Source: Lytechinus pictus (lineage: Eukaryota; Echinodermata; Echinoidea; Temnopleuroida; Toxopneustidae). Taken from it: 64,000 nt of DNA. The notes beneath the pieces were generated by a model, which was not told the origin of the DNA, searched no databases, and was given only the letters and a program-made list of their open reading frames with translations. The stretch spans positions 19,299,701-19,363,700 of the forward strand of contig NC_087252.1 of NCBI RefSeq assembly GCF_037042905.1. The letters are read 5' to 3'. The position numbers and the translations under genes were made by a program. Positions within the stretch are counted from its first letter, which is position 1. The number at the start of each line of letters is the position of its first letter. Positions 1 through 32,106 of this stretch are shown one piece after another.

Positions 1-2
1 AG

Positions 3-20871
<20,869 letters not shown>

Positions 20872-21085
20872 ATCTTTTGGTGTCCATGTTTTCACTAAGA
20901 ATTATCTGTAAAACTTTGTTTACGTCCCTCAATTTTGATTTTAATTACTTACCTGATTTCAGGTATCTTTGCAAAGTCACAATGAAGAAATATCAACTAT
21001 ATACAGGAGTTCTATTTACCCGATTAAACCCTCCTATTTTTTATAATACGATAAAGGGAATCCACAAACTTGACGTTGGGAATTG

Positions 21086-21091
21086 AATAAA
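21086..21091 (+). terminator. Candidate CFAP91 polyadenylation signal
   Basis: AATAAA about 215 bp past the CFAP91 stop codon and the first canonical hexamer after it. No transcript end was seen; placement is inference. Confidence 0.45.
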
Positions 21092-21524
21092 GAATGCAGA
21101 TATATGAATATGACACATTTTCATTGCAAGTTTTGTCAGGTTGGTATATATTTCAGAAATTGTGGTGCTGCCTTTTGTATATTAATGAGACCAGATGCTG
21201 GAGTTGAAAAGAGATTTCATACATCCTCCATTTTCAAATGGATGGGAAGACACCCCAATAACAAATTCTTACAGACAAAAAAGTGAAGACAGAAAACAAA
21301 ATTAAAAGAAAATAATAAGATATTTCTTACATTTCATAAGATTCATTTACAATGCTCACTTACATTGGATTAAGATTAAAACAATGTTGGATTTGATAGC
21401 AAAATTCATATCATCGTGTGATGAAATGTTGATAATTCTCAGGCATATTGGAGTTCTCTCAGTTTAAACAGATAGATCTGTTTTGGTAGACTTAGACATA
21501 CGTGTATGATTAAATTCACTATTT

Positions 21525-21915
21525 CACCAGTCGCAAGATGTGGTATGAAATAGATTGTACTAATGACTGTTGAAAATTGCATTCCCCTGATCACTGCAGT
21601 AGGTATTAAAAAGATCTAATAACTGCTGAAAAGTGTATTTCACTCATTGTAGTAGGTAATATAATGTACTAATGACTGCTGGTTAGTGTATTTTACTAAT
21701 TGCAGTAGGTAATATAATGTACTGATGACTGCTGAATAGTGTATTCACCAACCATTGCAGTAGGCAATATAATGTACTAATGACCGCTGGTTTAATGTAT
21801 TTCACTGATTGTAGTAGGTAATATAATGTACTAATGACTGCCTGATAGTGTATTTTCACTGATAGAAATTGTACTTATAACCGCTGGATAGTGTATTTCA
21901 CCAATCACTGCAGCA
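21525..21915 (+). repeat. Tandem ~61-bp repeats downstream of CFAP91
   Basis: Six to seven units built on GTAGGTAATATAATGTACTA, ATGACTGCTG and TAGTGTATTTCAC, most regular between 21640 and 21850. Confidence 0.85.
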
Positions 21916-22482
21916 AAAAATAGTCATCACAGCTTCACCTTGATTTGTCTATAGAGCTGTACAAAAATTTGAAGAATGTCTGTGTGATGTAAATTATCTA
22001 GTATCTATATAGATTTGTAGTGTTGTCTGCTTATCGGCTGGTTCATTGTATGGCACTTTAGAAATTTTCAAACAGGGGAGTGTTTCACAAAGCAACTCTT
22101 CAATGATTTTCACTGACAAAATTGCATTGTGCCAATCAGATGCAAGGATTTCAGTAGCTTATAACAATAGTCGATGAAAATCACTATTTGTTTCATGAAG
22201 CGCTTCCCAGATGCAAAGCATGTGTTATTTATTTATCCAAAGTCGAGTTTCGTCCAAGATGAACCACAAAGTGTGGGCCAAATAGATTTGAATCAGGCAG
22301 GCTTACCTTCATTACAGTTATGTAATTGATTCTATACACTGCACATTTTTGCATCTTGGAACACATTGCTAAGCATACATGCGTTTCCAGTTTACAATTG
22401 ATGTGTTATGAACATGTTACAAGCAAATGTCAGAAACTTATTTCAGTCGATGTTAAGCTAGTGTTCAAGCCAAAGTGCTATC

Positions 22483-23023
22483 AGGACACCGTCTTACAAA
22501 AAGTCACTATTGATCCAATCAACCACAACTATGGAAAGCCAGCAAGGCCAACATCTAAAATGCATGTTTGCTCAAATCTTTTCGAGATGATGATGTATAC
22601 TCACACATTCATTGCGTCGGCGCATCGTGGTCTAGTGGTTCTGAATCTCGCCTTTCAAACAGAGGGTCGTGGGTTCAAATCCTAGCCATGTACAGCAAGA
22701 AATTTATCCACACTGTGCTGCACCCGACCCAGGTGAGGTGAATGGGTGCCCAGCAGGATTAATTCCTTGCATGCACTGAGCGCCGGTGATGGTAACTAGA
22801 GCTAAAGCCGGGGTATCAATAGCAAGCGCTCTGTATGCTCAGGCAAAGAGCGCTATATAAATCCAGCTATTATTATTGTTGTTGTTTTAACAATTCAGTG
22901 TTTTTACTCTTAGTTTACAAAGGATATTGTGCTAATTTTCTGTAGGAAAAATTATGACAATGATGGATTTCCATATAGTTGAGATTGATGGGATCAATCG
23001 CAAATCTTTGTAAAACGGGACCC
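22483..23023. mobile_element. MITE (GTCTTACAAA family) split by a SINE
   Basis: Left part 22483-22612 (ACCGTCTTACAAAAAGT, ATGGAAAGCCAGCAAGGCC) and right part up to 23023 (TCCATATAGTTGAG, TTTGTAAAACGGGACCC) match 31543-31818, with the SINE 22615-22885 between. Confidence 0.75.
22615..22885 (+). mobile_element. tRNA-derived SINE, plus orientation
   Basis: Pol III A box TGGTCTAGTGG near 22629 and B box GGGTTCAAATCC (22671-22682). Body with CTGCACCCGACCCAGGTGAG and GAGCGCTATATAAATCC, and a tail of TATTATTATTG triplets. Confidence 0.88.
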
Positions 23024-23465
23024 AGACATGTCACTCGTTCTACAATCACAAGTTACGAGAAGCTGTTGTAAGCTACTGAAATTCTGATAGCTGATTGTCC
23101 TAGAGAAACTTTATCATAGAATTCTAGCATCTGTCATTGATACCAAGCTCTAAGGGAGAAGTTAGCAATTAACTCATCTGCAAGTTGATGGCAATGGGGA
23201 AATTCTTAAGCTTACATATTTTTTCTTAAAAAAAGGGAAAAAAATCACAAACTTGGAACTCACTTTCTCAACTTTTCCTGTAGTTGTCTATTTGTCTATC
23301 AAGTGAGTCAGTAAAAATTTACACCTGAAAAATTTCAAATAAAAAAAAAATTATTCCATGAACACTAAACTATATATCTTGAAAGAGTATCTTCTCTCAA
23401 ATATTTTGAAATCATTTTTATGTGGCATGTGTTTACGCTTGAATACATCCTGATCATCAGAGCGT

Positions 23466-23640
23466 AAACATAATAATAATAATGATAGGCATTTATATAG
23501 TGCCATCTATCTAGAAATATTCTATTTCGTGGCGCATTGTTTATTATTATTATTATTACCCCAGCTTCAGCTCGAGCTGCCTTTCAGCACTCGGTGCATT
23601 CTAGGAATTAATCCTGCCGGGTGCCCATACATCTTTTGTA
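23466..23640 (-). mobile_element. SINE 3' fragment, minus orientation
   Basis: AATAATAATAATGATAGGC, GCATTTATATAGTGCC and AGCTCGAGCTGCCTTTCAGC match the 3' half of the SINE at 39528-39795. The tRNA-like head is absent. Confidence 0.75.
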
Positions 23641-23756
23641 GATGATTTTGAATTATTTGGGAGAGGATGCTCTTCTTTCAGGATATATGTGTTCATAATA
23701 AGACATTTACTGAATTAGCAATGTTCAAGGTGTAAAGTGTTTTTCTGACTCACTGG

Positions 23757-24072
23757 CCCGTATTCTAAACTCGGGTTTAAATTAAACCCTGGTTTGAAGT
23801 TGTGGTTTAACTATGGAGAGCAAATTAGGGCACAAATCTCTATTAGTACTTTAGTATATTAGTATTTATTAACTGTTATGGCACTAAAACCATTTAGAAC
23901 TTTCTTAGATAACACCTGAAATATTTTCTTTATTATGAAAGCAAAGGGAATCAAAATAGTAAATATAAGAAATATACAATATAAACAGAATTGTTTAGCT
24001 TTTGGCTTCCCATAATTTGAGACCAGACTTAGACCATGGTTTAGGTTAAACCCGACTTTAGAATACGGACCA
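23757..24072. mobile_element. MITE, ends GGCCCGTATTCTAAACTCGG
   Basis: The right end CCCGACTTTAGAATACGGACC mirrors the left, with inner arms CCTGGTTTGAAG...TTTAACTATGG and GACCATGGTTTAGG. Confidence 0.8.
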
Positions 24073-25240
24073 CTCAGTTTAACTTTATTTTGTCTTTTGT
24101 TTATTGTCCTCTATTTCTCTGTGTTGTGCCCTGAGAGTTGATATAACCTGGGCAAAGCCAGCATTTGTATTTATCAGATAATCCATCCATTTTGTAAATA
24201 TAATTTGTAAATAGATATATATATATTATTGAAAAAAGTGTTATGCATTATGTGTCTTTGGGAAACAAATATTGTTATGTTTATACTATTTTCATTTGAA
24301 CATTTGACCATGGATTTACATTTTGTTCTGAATACTCTATTATTTGGCCCAATAGTGTTGTGATGCTTCTATTATAATTCATAGATGTATGTAAAAAGCA
24401 TTTATGAGGCGCTGATTATCTAGCTGCCTATTCCATGGCACACTATATATTACCCCGGCTACAGCTCCAGCTGCTAAAGATGAAAGGAAACAAGAAAAAC
24501 TTGACTTAAATGAAAAAAAATGAAATGAATTCATGTGAACTGGGAAAAATAGATTTCAAACAAATATATCATGTCAAGAACAAGATGATATCTACTTTAA
24601 CATTCTTCTATTTTAGAATTGTATAATCTTTTGAAAATCTTTTTGTGTATTGAAATGTATGGAAGCAAGGCTAAATGCAAGCAGTTAAAGCCATACAGGG
24701 AAATTTGATATATTATTGGAAGAACCACGATAATTTTTTTTTTTTTTTTTCCTGGGCTACTTTGCAAATTCACTAGCCTAATTCTGTTACAGTGTATTCC
24801 AATTTATATTGAGCACTATGGGAATTTCCAGGGCGCTTTTTTTTTGTTTTCCAGTGCTCTCCTGGGCATTTCTGGGGTGAATTCACCCTGCGCCTCATGT
24901 ATTTTTCCAGAAAATTGCTTACATTCTCTCATGCAGATTTGTTTACTTTTCTGCAACATTAATATAGTAGTATTAATCTACTCCCTAATTCATTCCCTTG
25001 GCAATCAAGCCCACTTTTATATGCTAGTATTCATTCGATCTTGTGGCCCTTTTTTCATGTTCTTTTCATATTTGGTTACCTTTGTAATTTTTCAATATTT
25101 CTTGCACAATTCTAAATGAGTACAAAACGTGTATGAATGTGTTATGATTCTGTTTCAATGACTGAATAAAAAAAAAAAAAAAGATTTTAAATGAGTGTGC
25201 GATCATTTTGCTATTCTTCAAGTTAATGATCAGAAGCAGT

Positions 25241-25718
25241 TTAAAAGGGAAAGTTAACCCTGACGAAAAGTTTATTGAACAAATAGCAGGGAAGATAATA
25301 GAAAATATTGGTGAAGGTTTGAGGAAAATCCATACAAGAAAAAGAAAGTTATAAGAATTTTCAGGGGTTTCTTTTGTTTCTGATGTCACATACGAGCAGC
25401 TGCCCCATTTGTTATGTAATAGGAAAGACAAAAATTTCACTTTTTTAATGGTTCATGATGACTTAAATATTCTTTTTTCAGGAGCGGATGAGAATAATTT
25501 GTTGATATATACAAAAGGTACAAACCCGTTTTCAATTTTTTGAGAAAATTAAATTTCATTGATTTTTTTATGCACAATGCATCACAATTCAAAAAATAAT
25601 TATATTTCTAATATCCTTTTTAAATCTTTGATGGATTTTGCTCAAACATTCACCAATATTTTCAAATTTTACTGCTTTTTTATAATAGACTTTTTGTTGG
25701 GGTGAACTTCCCCTTTAA
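25241..25718. mobile_element. TTAA-flanked MITE
   Basis: Left TTAAAAGGGAAAGTTAACCC, right GGGGTGAACTTCCCCTTTAA; TTAA at both borders as in piggyBac-type insertion. Interior is AT-rich, no transposase. Confidence 0.7.
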
Positions 25719-25789
25719 TGTGAGTCTGGTTTTCAGAAGGATGATGAAGGCTAATTGGATGTATATGACATGTCTTTGAAAAAAAAGAC

Positions 25790-25950
25790 CAGGGCTCTGT
25801 AACACAAAAGTTTGCGATGAATTGCAAATATGAAAGAGCAGCACTGATTGGTTCCTGGTTAATATTCAAACCAAATGCACGTGTTACATTAATCTTGATT
25901 GGCCAGTCCATTTAGCGATTGATCGCTAATCTTTGTGTTACGGAGCCCTG
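25790..25950. mobile_element. Foldback MITE, ends AGGGCTCTGTAACACAAA
   Basis: The end is inverted at the right (TTTGTGTTACGGAGCCCT). CTGATTGGTT lies at 25844-25853. Family of 9709-9871. Confidence 0.85.
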
Positions 25951-26739
25951 GAGAGCAAACTTTTATAGTCCGAGGAAAATGATAGTGGTAAATGTTAGAT
26001 TCCTAATTTGCAGGTAATGATGGTAAATGGAGAGAGAGAAAAATAGAAATGAGTATGAGTGAAGGGGAGGTGCAACCTCTGCATGGAGAGAGAATGATAA
26101 AAAGAGGGAGAAGAGGAGAGTGAAAATAAGAAAAATGGGAAATGAGAGGAAGGGGCTGGGAGATAGAATAAGAAAAAGAGGGAGTGTGGGAGGGGAGAGA
26201 GAATGAAAATGGGTAAGAATGAGAAGGAAAAAAATTTAGGGGGGCAGGCACGGATCCAGGGGGGAGGGGGGCACAGGGGGCATGTGCTCCCCTCCCCCCC
26301 TTTTGAGAAGCAAAATTAAAAATTTGTAATGTAAAAGTGCCATTAAAACAGAGGTGAACCTCCACTTTTGAAATTGAAGAGGAGAAATAGTAATTGGTAA
26401 GAATAAGCAAAAATAGAGAATTACAAGTGAAACCAGAGATATATATATTAGTTTGCGGAATAGAGAGACAGAGTAGCAGTATAATACTCGGGAGTGGAGA
26501 TGTCAAGAAAGAAATCTGTCATGGAAAAGAATAATGCATGGCTTAGATTTTTAATTGGGCTTTATTATTTTATTTCTCATCTCCCATGATTAGGAAACTT
26601 GTTTGACTCTTGCTGGGGAATGTTTCATGAAAGGAGTTTTATCCGACTGTTACCATAGTAACATTGCTTCTCAGCCAATCAAGATCAAGGATAGTTGTCA
26701 CATGCGACTTCTCGGACCATAAATATTGATGAAAGACCC

Positions 26740-26960
26740 CTATTCTTTACCCTCTTCTCCCTTCTGCGCTGTCTTTTCCTTTTCCGCCTGTCTTTGCCGA
26801 TTTCTCTTCCCCTCTCTCTCTCTCTTACCCCCCCCATTTCTCTCTATCTCTCTCCCACCCTCTGTGTCTATCTCACCACCTCTCTCTCCAGTCCTCATAC
26901 TCTGTCTGTCTCTCTCTTTCTCTTCTCCCCTCTCTCCAGCCCATACCCCCTCCCTCCCAA
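26740..26960 (+). repeat. CT-rich low-complexity tract
   Basis: Long CTCTCTCT and CCTCTCTCT runs. Open frames here are compositional artefacts. Confidence 0.85.
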
Positions 26961-27969
26961 TGTATACAAGTACTTCCAATTCCAAGGTTTACTTTTTTTC
27001 ATTCTGGCTCTCATTCACCATCACTGGTACCCCAATACAAACAATTATTTCATGAACTTTTCTCAATATCACTTATATTAAAAAAAAAATTATTTTGTCA
27101 TTATAAAATCTGCATACACCAACATGAACATCATTTCCATTATGGAGCAATATATAAAAGGTAAGAGCTGCACTATTAAAAAAAGAAAAACAATTAGAAT
27201 ATATTCAATGTTCCAATATAGAGAATTGATGTTTTGAGTCAAATTTTCTTGAAGTTACATTCAAGGTTAAACAAGTGCTTGTCATAAAATCAGCCGGGCA
27301 TAAAACATAATTATTTCAATCATGTCATTGATGTAAAACTGATAAAATCGGCCCACTGAACATAAACATGATTACATATGTATGTATACATAAAACATTA
27401 AGGAAACATGTGACTGAAATCAAGAAATAAAACATGAACTACTAGCACGTAAATCCTACAAGGCCCATTCGTCCATAAAAGTTTTACAATTCAATAAAGA
27501 GATAAAGTAGACAATGACTACCTATAAATAATATTGCTATTGTGCAGTGAGTGAACAAGATTCGAGCAATAAAAACTTTATCAAATCATACATGATATCC
27601 TCTGTTTGTACATACATGATACAGCTACAATAACATAGAAGCTTGAAAAAACCTTCTCACAATGTATTTTCTACATTTTCACCTTATTTTCTTCATGCAC
27701 GTGATTGTGCCATTAATCAGTACTCAGTACAAAAATCAATCAATAGCCTGTTATCCCAACAAATTTGAAATTTACGCTCTTCTATCCAGAATATAATTAA
27801 CTGTACCTATGTCTAACATGTTTGTTTAGAGGTCGTGCCTCTCAGTCAGCAGAACCGGTTCTCTGGAATAAATTGCTAAGCCATCTCAAAATGAACATCA
27901 CTGTTTGTCTCATAAAGTGATCCCATATAATTGTAATTTTGCTAATGACAATTATTGTCCTATACATCT

Positions 27970-28300
27970 GGTGGGTGTTTCATAACGATGTTTGTAAGTT
28001 ATATTTACAAATGAATGGTGATCCTTTCTTGTAGTAAGCCATACACACCGGACTTCCATTCGCGTCAATTTAGTTCCTAAGAAAGGGTAACCAGTCGTTT
28101 GTAAATTCACTCGTAACTTACGAACAGTAGGGTGTTTCCTTAAGATGTTCATGATAAGCAACAAACGACTTTATGCACGACTGGTAATACCTTCTTTTGC
28201 TACATGTAAATGAATGAGAAACAGATTAAAGAACCCAAGAAGGTATCACCAATCATTCATAAAGTCATTCATAACTTACGAACAGCTACATGAAAAAAAA
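27970..28300. mobile_element. Two fused foldback MITEs of the GGTGGGTGTTTCATAA family
   Basis: The first copy (27970 to about 28127) has its right arm CGTAACTTACGAACAG but lacks the outer terminus. It runs directly into GGGTGTTTCCTTAAG, the left end of a second copy ending CATAACTTACGAACAGC near 28290. Confidence 0.7.
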
Positions 28301-28565
28301 CTCACTGCTCTCTGATTCACCAACTTGCAAATAGTCTCACTCAATTTCAATGCTGCAAAACTATCTTAAGCTTCTAGTCGCCATCGTACAACTGTCCTCA
28401 TTTGATAGAAAATGATACCAAGATGCGCAGTTTAGTCAAGAGAACCTACAGAACACCAAACTCCAAAAGAAGGAAAGCAAAGTCTATCTGAAGTCCATAT
28501 TACAGAAGTTCACATTGTTCCTTATATATCAAAGTTGAAGCCAACAGCACCTTGCTTGGTTTCTA

Positions 28566-28603
28566 TCAAGGCTTCGGTCTCCTGAATAGTAAGATGTGTG
28601 GCT
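28566..28603 (-). CDS. CKS1: CKS coding exon 3
   Basis: Acceptor CTGTCAG; 38 nt encoding [12 protein letters not shown] and TGA. The stop falls where vertebrate proteins continue with a basic tail. Confidence 0.94.
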
Positions 28604-31212
28604 CTGACAGGAGAGAAAAAAGGAGAAAATAGAACACACAGTTTTGTAATTTAATTCAAAAGACAAATACAAGGTTCTTAGCTTTTCAAGAAAAAAAAAA
28701 TCCTTGATTTTTTCCTGATGAAGTTTAAATTCCCTGATAATCATTTTAACACATTCCTAGTTTAGCAGGTTTTCTAAGTTGTTGCAGTGAATTACATGTA
28801 TTTTCAGTATAAGAACAATAATGTAAAACTAATCAGTACCACCATAACCAGTCATTCAATGGATGTTGTTTTGATATGTAACAAAATAAAACAGAGTCTG
28901 ACCGATTACCGTGCTTTCGACTTTTGGGCTGATCAAAACTCCCTGATTTTTCCCTCATTTGAGGCATTTTCCCCTGATTTGAGGTACATGTATCTTTTAC
29001 CAAATTCCCTGATATTTCCCTGACTGGAAAAAAGTAAAATAATTTTCCCTGATGGGCTGGGAACCCTGTAATACATGATGTCATAATCTCTTAGCGCCCT
29101 CCCTTAGAGGATATTGGAATATGCATAAATGGAGTTGTCAGATATACGCCAGCTGCAGATTAAGAACGCTCGCAAAGCAATGGTACTGACCTCTAAAATA
29201 TTTCCAACGTTTTATAAAGCTATTTGCTCTTTTTCATTCTGCCCCCTCATTCTCATAAAAAATTTTCTTTAATGTGATTTTTTTTGTGGATATCTTACAT
29301 ACGTTTATTCATGTTTCTGTTGAGAATGTAAACAAATTGAATCGGACTTTGAATACTCTATCATACATCTAACTCACCTGGGTTATGTATCATATAATGA
29401 ACCCATCCAGGGCTTTGCTGGACTCCTAGATTCCTCCATTCCGTCTCCGTCATCAGGTGTAGCTTGGGGACCTGTTTCACAAGCTCTGTCGGCAGGACAA
29501 CATGTCTAGCACCAATAAAAAAAAACATACAAGCAATTTATTTCAAGTGAATAATTTCATTGCTAAAAAAGTCAGCATATTTCAAATTAACATCAGACAA
29601 GTATAACCAACCATGGCAGGCACCAAGCAGACGACTCGCAAATCTACCAGAGGGAAGGCTTCCCGAAAGCAGTTGGCAACCAAGGCCGCTCGGAAGAGGG
29701 TAAATTTCCAATTCTTCTACTGCCAACTCGTCCACTCGATCACCACGTGGTCTACTTTCATTTAGTCTAATGCCATTCAACATTTTGTCTAGCGACCATT
29801 TGGTCCAATAACCATTTAGTCCAATCATCACTTTGTCCAATCTTCATTTCGTCTCCGACCATTTCGTCTCATGACCAGTTGGTCTAAAATCCTTTTCATT
29901 TTCATTCATTTTGCACAACAAACACTAAGTCCAATTAGACCAAATGGTATGGACTAAATGGTTATTGGAACAACTGGTTATTAGATGAAATGGCGATTAG
30001 ACCATGTGGATAGTGGATGAAATGATGGTAGACCAAATGATAGTAGACAAGGTGGCAATTGGATGAATTGGCATTAGACAAATTGGAAATTTTCCAGGAA
30101 GAGTGCCCCAGCCATCGGAGGAGTTACATGTACTGTACAAAGCCACATAGGTACAGGCCTTGAATGGTTCGCCCTAAATGACCCAGGTAACAAAAAGCTT
30201 TGTGATTAATCATGGGGCTTTATTTCTAAGATTGATTTTATTGACTATTGTGTATGATCAATCACAGAAATCAGCCTCCGATCCATTGCTAAGCTTTATG
30301 TTACAGGGCCATGGACACATTCTGAAAATGGGAAAGAAAGATGCACAAACTGTCAAAGAAATACAAAACAAACAACGTTGCTGTGGAAATAAACAGAGGG
30401 AGGAAACATCAAGAAAAAAATTTCAAGATTACACTAATCATCAAAACAGTTATATGTAATATTGTTAAAAGGGATTGTAAACTGTGCTATTAAAATAATC
30501 TTTATTTACCATACACTTGTCACATATATCATACATGTACATTTAGAGGGAGGAAAACATCAAGAAAAAAATTAAGATTACTAATCGTCAAAACAGATAT
30601 TGTTAGAAGGGATTGTAAAAAGTGCTTTTCAAATAATCTTTATTCATCATACACTTGTCAAATACATGTACATTTGTTCTAACATGATCTATCCATTTTC
30701 TGAAGTTGCGTGATAATAATGACTACATGTACATGTTAATATTGAAAGAAAGTTGCCATTTTATTTCATATATAATAAAAGCCTATCTTTAGTTTTTTTA
30801 AATCCCCCAAAAGTACATGTCACTATTCTATTCCATATACTAGATCCTATATTAATGCATGTGCCCCAAAACGGTTGTGGTCTGAAGGAAATAAACTAAA
30901 TATGTGTTTTATTGGATAAATTTACGGATTTGACATCAAAATTTAATTTAATTTGGGTGGCAAGGCCATGAAAAGAAAATACCTGAAAATTCTTGTCTTG
31001 TAAAAGCATGCAATGGGCTGAATATTTTCAGGACAGGATAATTGTCAGTAGCTTTCTATTTAAATATGGAAAGTAAGTGATCAAACAGCTATCTGAAATC
31101 AAAATAAAAACACTACCAAGAAACATGACATCTAATCTTACCTATATTCAAATTGATCATCTTCATACTTGTCTGAGTAGGAGATCAATCGCTGCATCAC
31201 AGAAGTTGGCAT
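28566..31212 (-). CDS. CKS1: Cyclin-dependent kinase regulatory subunit (CKS1/CKS2 type)
   Basis: Three exons on the minus strand, 31212-31142, 29505-29378 and 28603-28566, sum to 237 nt: 78 residues plus TGA, against 79 in human CKS1B. The product binds CDK1/CDK2 and docks phosphorylated substrates; CKS1 also serves SCF-Skp2. Visible signatures are [31 protein letters not shown] and the hinge plus last strand [13 protein letters not shown]. The residues matching the human phosphate pocket (Lys11, Arg20, Ser51, Trp54, Arg71) are present as Lys15, Arg24, Ser55, Trp58 and Arg75. The N-terminus is four residues longer than human, and the Lys-rich C-terminal tail of vertebrate CKS1 is missing. 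CKS1 and CKS2 cannot be told apart here; invertebrates often have a single gene. Confidence 0.95.
28670..29068. mobile_element. Second copy of the CAGGGTTCCCAGC element, inverted orientation
   Basis: The right end GCTGGGAACCCTG is exact; the left end CAAGGTTCTTAGC is decayed. The interior is the reverse complement of 17895-18292. It lies in the last CKS intron. Confidence 0.8.
29378..29505 (-). CDS. CKS1: CKS coding exon 2
   Basis: Acceptor GGTGCTAG and donor GTGAGT; 128 nt. It encodes RHVVLP through [20 protein letters not shown], the diagnostic core of the family. Confidence 0.95.
29613..30125 (+). pseudogene. Histone H3 N-terminal fragment split by a foldback element
   Basis: Plus-strand ATG at 29613 reads [20 protein letters not shown] and on to AARK, then after the insert SAPAIGGV. 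This corresponds to H3 residues 1 to about 34, with substitutions at positions 2, 7, 12, 16 and 32. Homology stops at about 30125. It lies antisense in a CKS intron. Truncation and changes at normally invariant tail residues mark it as dead. Confidence 0.9.
29699..30096. mobile_element. 398-bp foldback element inside the H3 fragment
   Basis: Flanked on both sides by GGAAGAG (29692-29698 and 30097-30103), a 7-bp target duplication that, removed once, restores a continuous H3 frame. The ends GGTAAATTTCC and GGAAATTTTCC are inverted. The interior consists of short words such as CCATTTAGTCCA / TGGACTAAATGG on opposite arms. Confidence 0.88.
30392..30680 (+). repeat. Tandem duplication of ~150 bp in CKS intron 1
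   Basis: AGAGGGAGGAAACATCAAGAA is repeated at about 30544 as AGAGGGAGGAAAACATC, followed in both by AAAACAG...GGGATTGTAAA and TCTTTATT...CATACACTTGTCA. Confidence 0.85.
31142..31212 (-). CDS. CKS1: CKS coding exon 1
   Basis: ATG at 31212-31210; 23 codons plus AG before GTAAGA. Just upstream (minus sense) a GT-repeat followed by GCAG at about 31265 could be the acceptor of this exon, so the transcription start may lie several kilobases farther upstream. Confidence 0.93.
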
Positions 31213-31214
31213 TA

Positions 31215-31227
31215 TGACCTTTGACCT
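31215..31227. promoter_or_regulatory. Perfect DR1 motif directly 5' of the CKS start codon
   Basis: TGACCTTTGACCT on the plus strand (AGGTCAAAGGTCA on the minus strand) ends two bases before the ATG. It matches the RXR/HNF4/COUP-TF direct repeat with 1-bp spacing. It may be chance or a relic of the DR1-bearing repeats found elsewhere in the window. Confidence 0.5.
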
Positions 31228-31542
31228 TCAATACGTCTTTAATAGAGCAGTGATCAGAGTACCTGCACACACACACACACACAAAAGAAAAAAAAAACAT
31301 ATTGGGCGTGTCTCACAACCAGGTCGAGATTTCAAACGCCGGCCGCATCAGACCAAACTTCATTTAAGATGGGTGCTACTGCTACCTTGTTTGGTGTTCA
31401 ACGATTGAAGGGATAGAGCAACGATTATCTGGTGCTGCACTGTGGCTGCCAGGCCCAAGGTCAATTGGGCAAAGAGTTTCTGTTTCAGATTTCTATTTCG
31501 AACAATAAAATATGGATTTTCATTTTCATTTCTCGTACAAAT

Positions 31543-31818
31543 AGGGCCCTGTCTTACAAAGAGTTACGATTGATTGGATCAATCGTTACTCTATGGAAAT
31601 CCATCAGTGTCATAAATTCTTCTACAGGAAATTTGCAAACTGTCCTTTGTAAACAAAGGAGAACACACTAAATTGTCCAGAAATCAATGAATTTATGGAT
31701 ATAAATTCATAACTACAAATATTTTTAAACAAACATGCATTTTATATGTTGACTCTGCTGGCTTTCCATAGTTGTGATTGATCGGACCAATCGCAAATTT
31801 TTGTAAGACAACCCCCTG
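31543..31818. mobile_element. MITE, GTCTTACAAAGAG family
   Basis: GGGCCCTGTCTTACAAAGAG at the left; AATTTTTGTAAGACAACCCC at the right; inner arms TATGGAAATCCAT and CTTTCCATAG. Confidence 0.8.
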
Positions 31819-31933
31819 GTCTATTAAGGCCACAAATGTGAAACAGAAAAAAAAAATGCCCATTGGAGCAGAGATGCCTATCAAAGACCAGCAATGCGTG
31901 AGGTTTTAGGCACGCAACCGGCATGAGATCATC

Positions 31934-32106
31934 CGGGTCCCGTAACACAAAGCTTAGCGATCAATCACTAATTTGAAAGAACAATTCTGATTGGTTCCTA
32001 CTTCCTAGTCAGTCTTCTGAGCAAAATGCACATGCAACGATGATCTCGACAGAGAGGCCATTTTATTTAGCGATTAATCGCTAATCTTTGTGTTACGGGA
32101 CCCAGG
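31934..32106. mobile_element. Foldback MITE, ends GGGTCCCGTAACACAAAG
   Basis: GGGTCCCGTAACACAAAG at the left is inverted at the right (CTTTGTGTTACGGGACCC). CTGATTGGTT lies at 31987-31996. Confidence 0.88.

Noticed and set aside
22615-22690. tRNA gene
   Set aside because: A and B boxes are present, but the sequence continues into a SINE body and triplet tail with no complete cloverleaf; the same unit recurs at 39528 and 57325.
26003-27081. Frames of 81-167 codons on both strands
   Set aside because: They lie in GA/CT-rich simple sequence and C-run repeat fragments.
29613-29840. Functional histone H3 gene
   Set aside because: Only the first ~34 residues are present, with changes at normally invariant tail positions and a 398-bp insertion.
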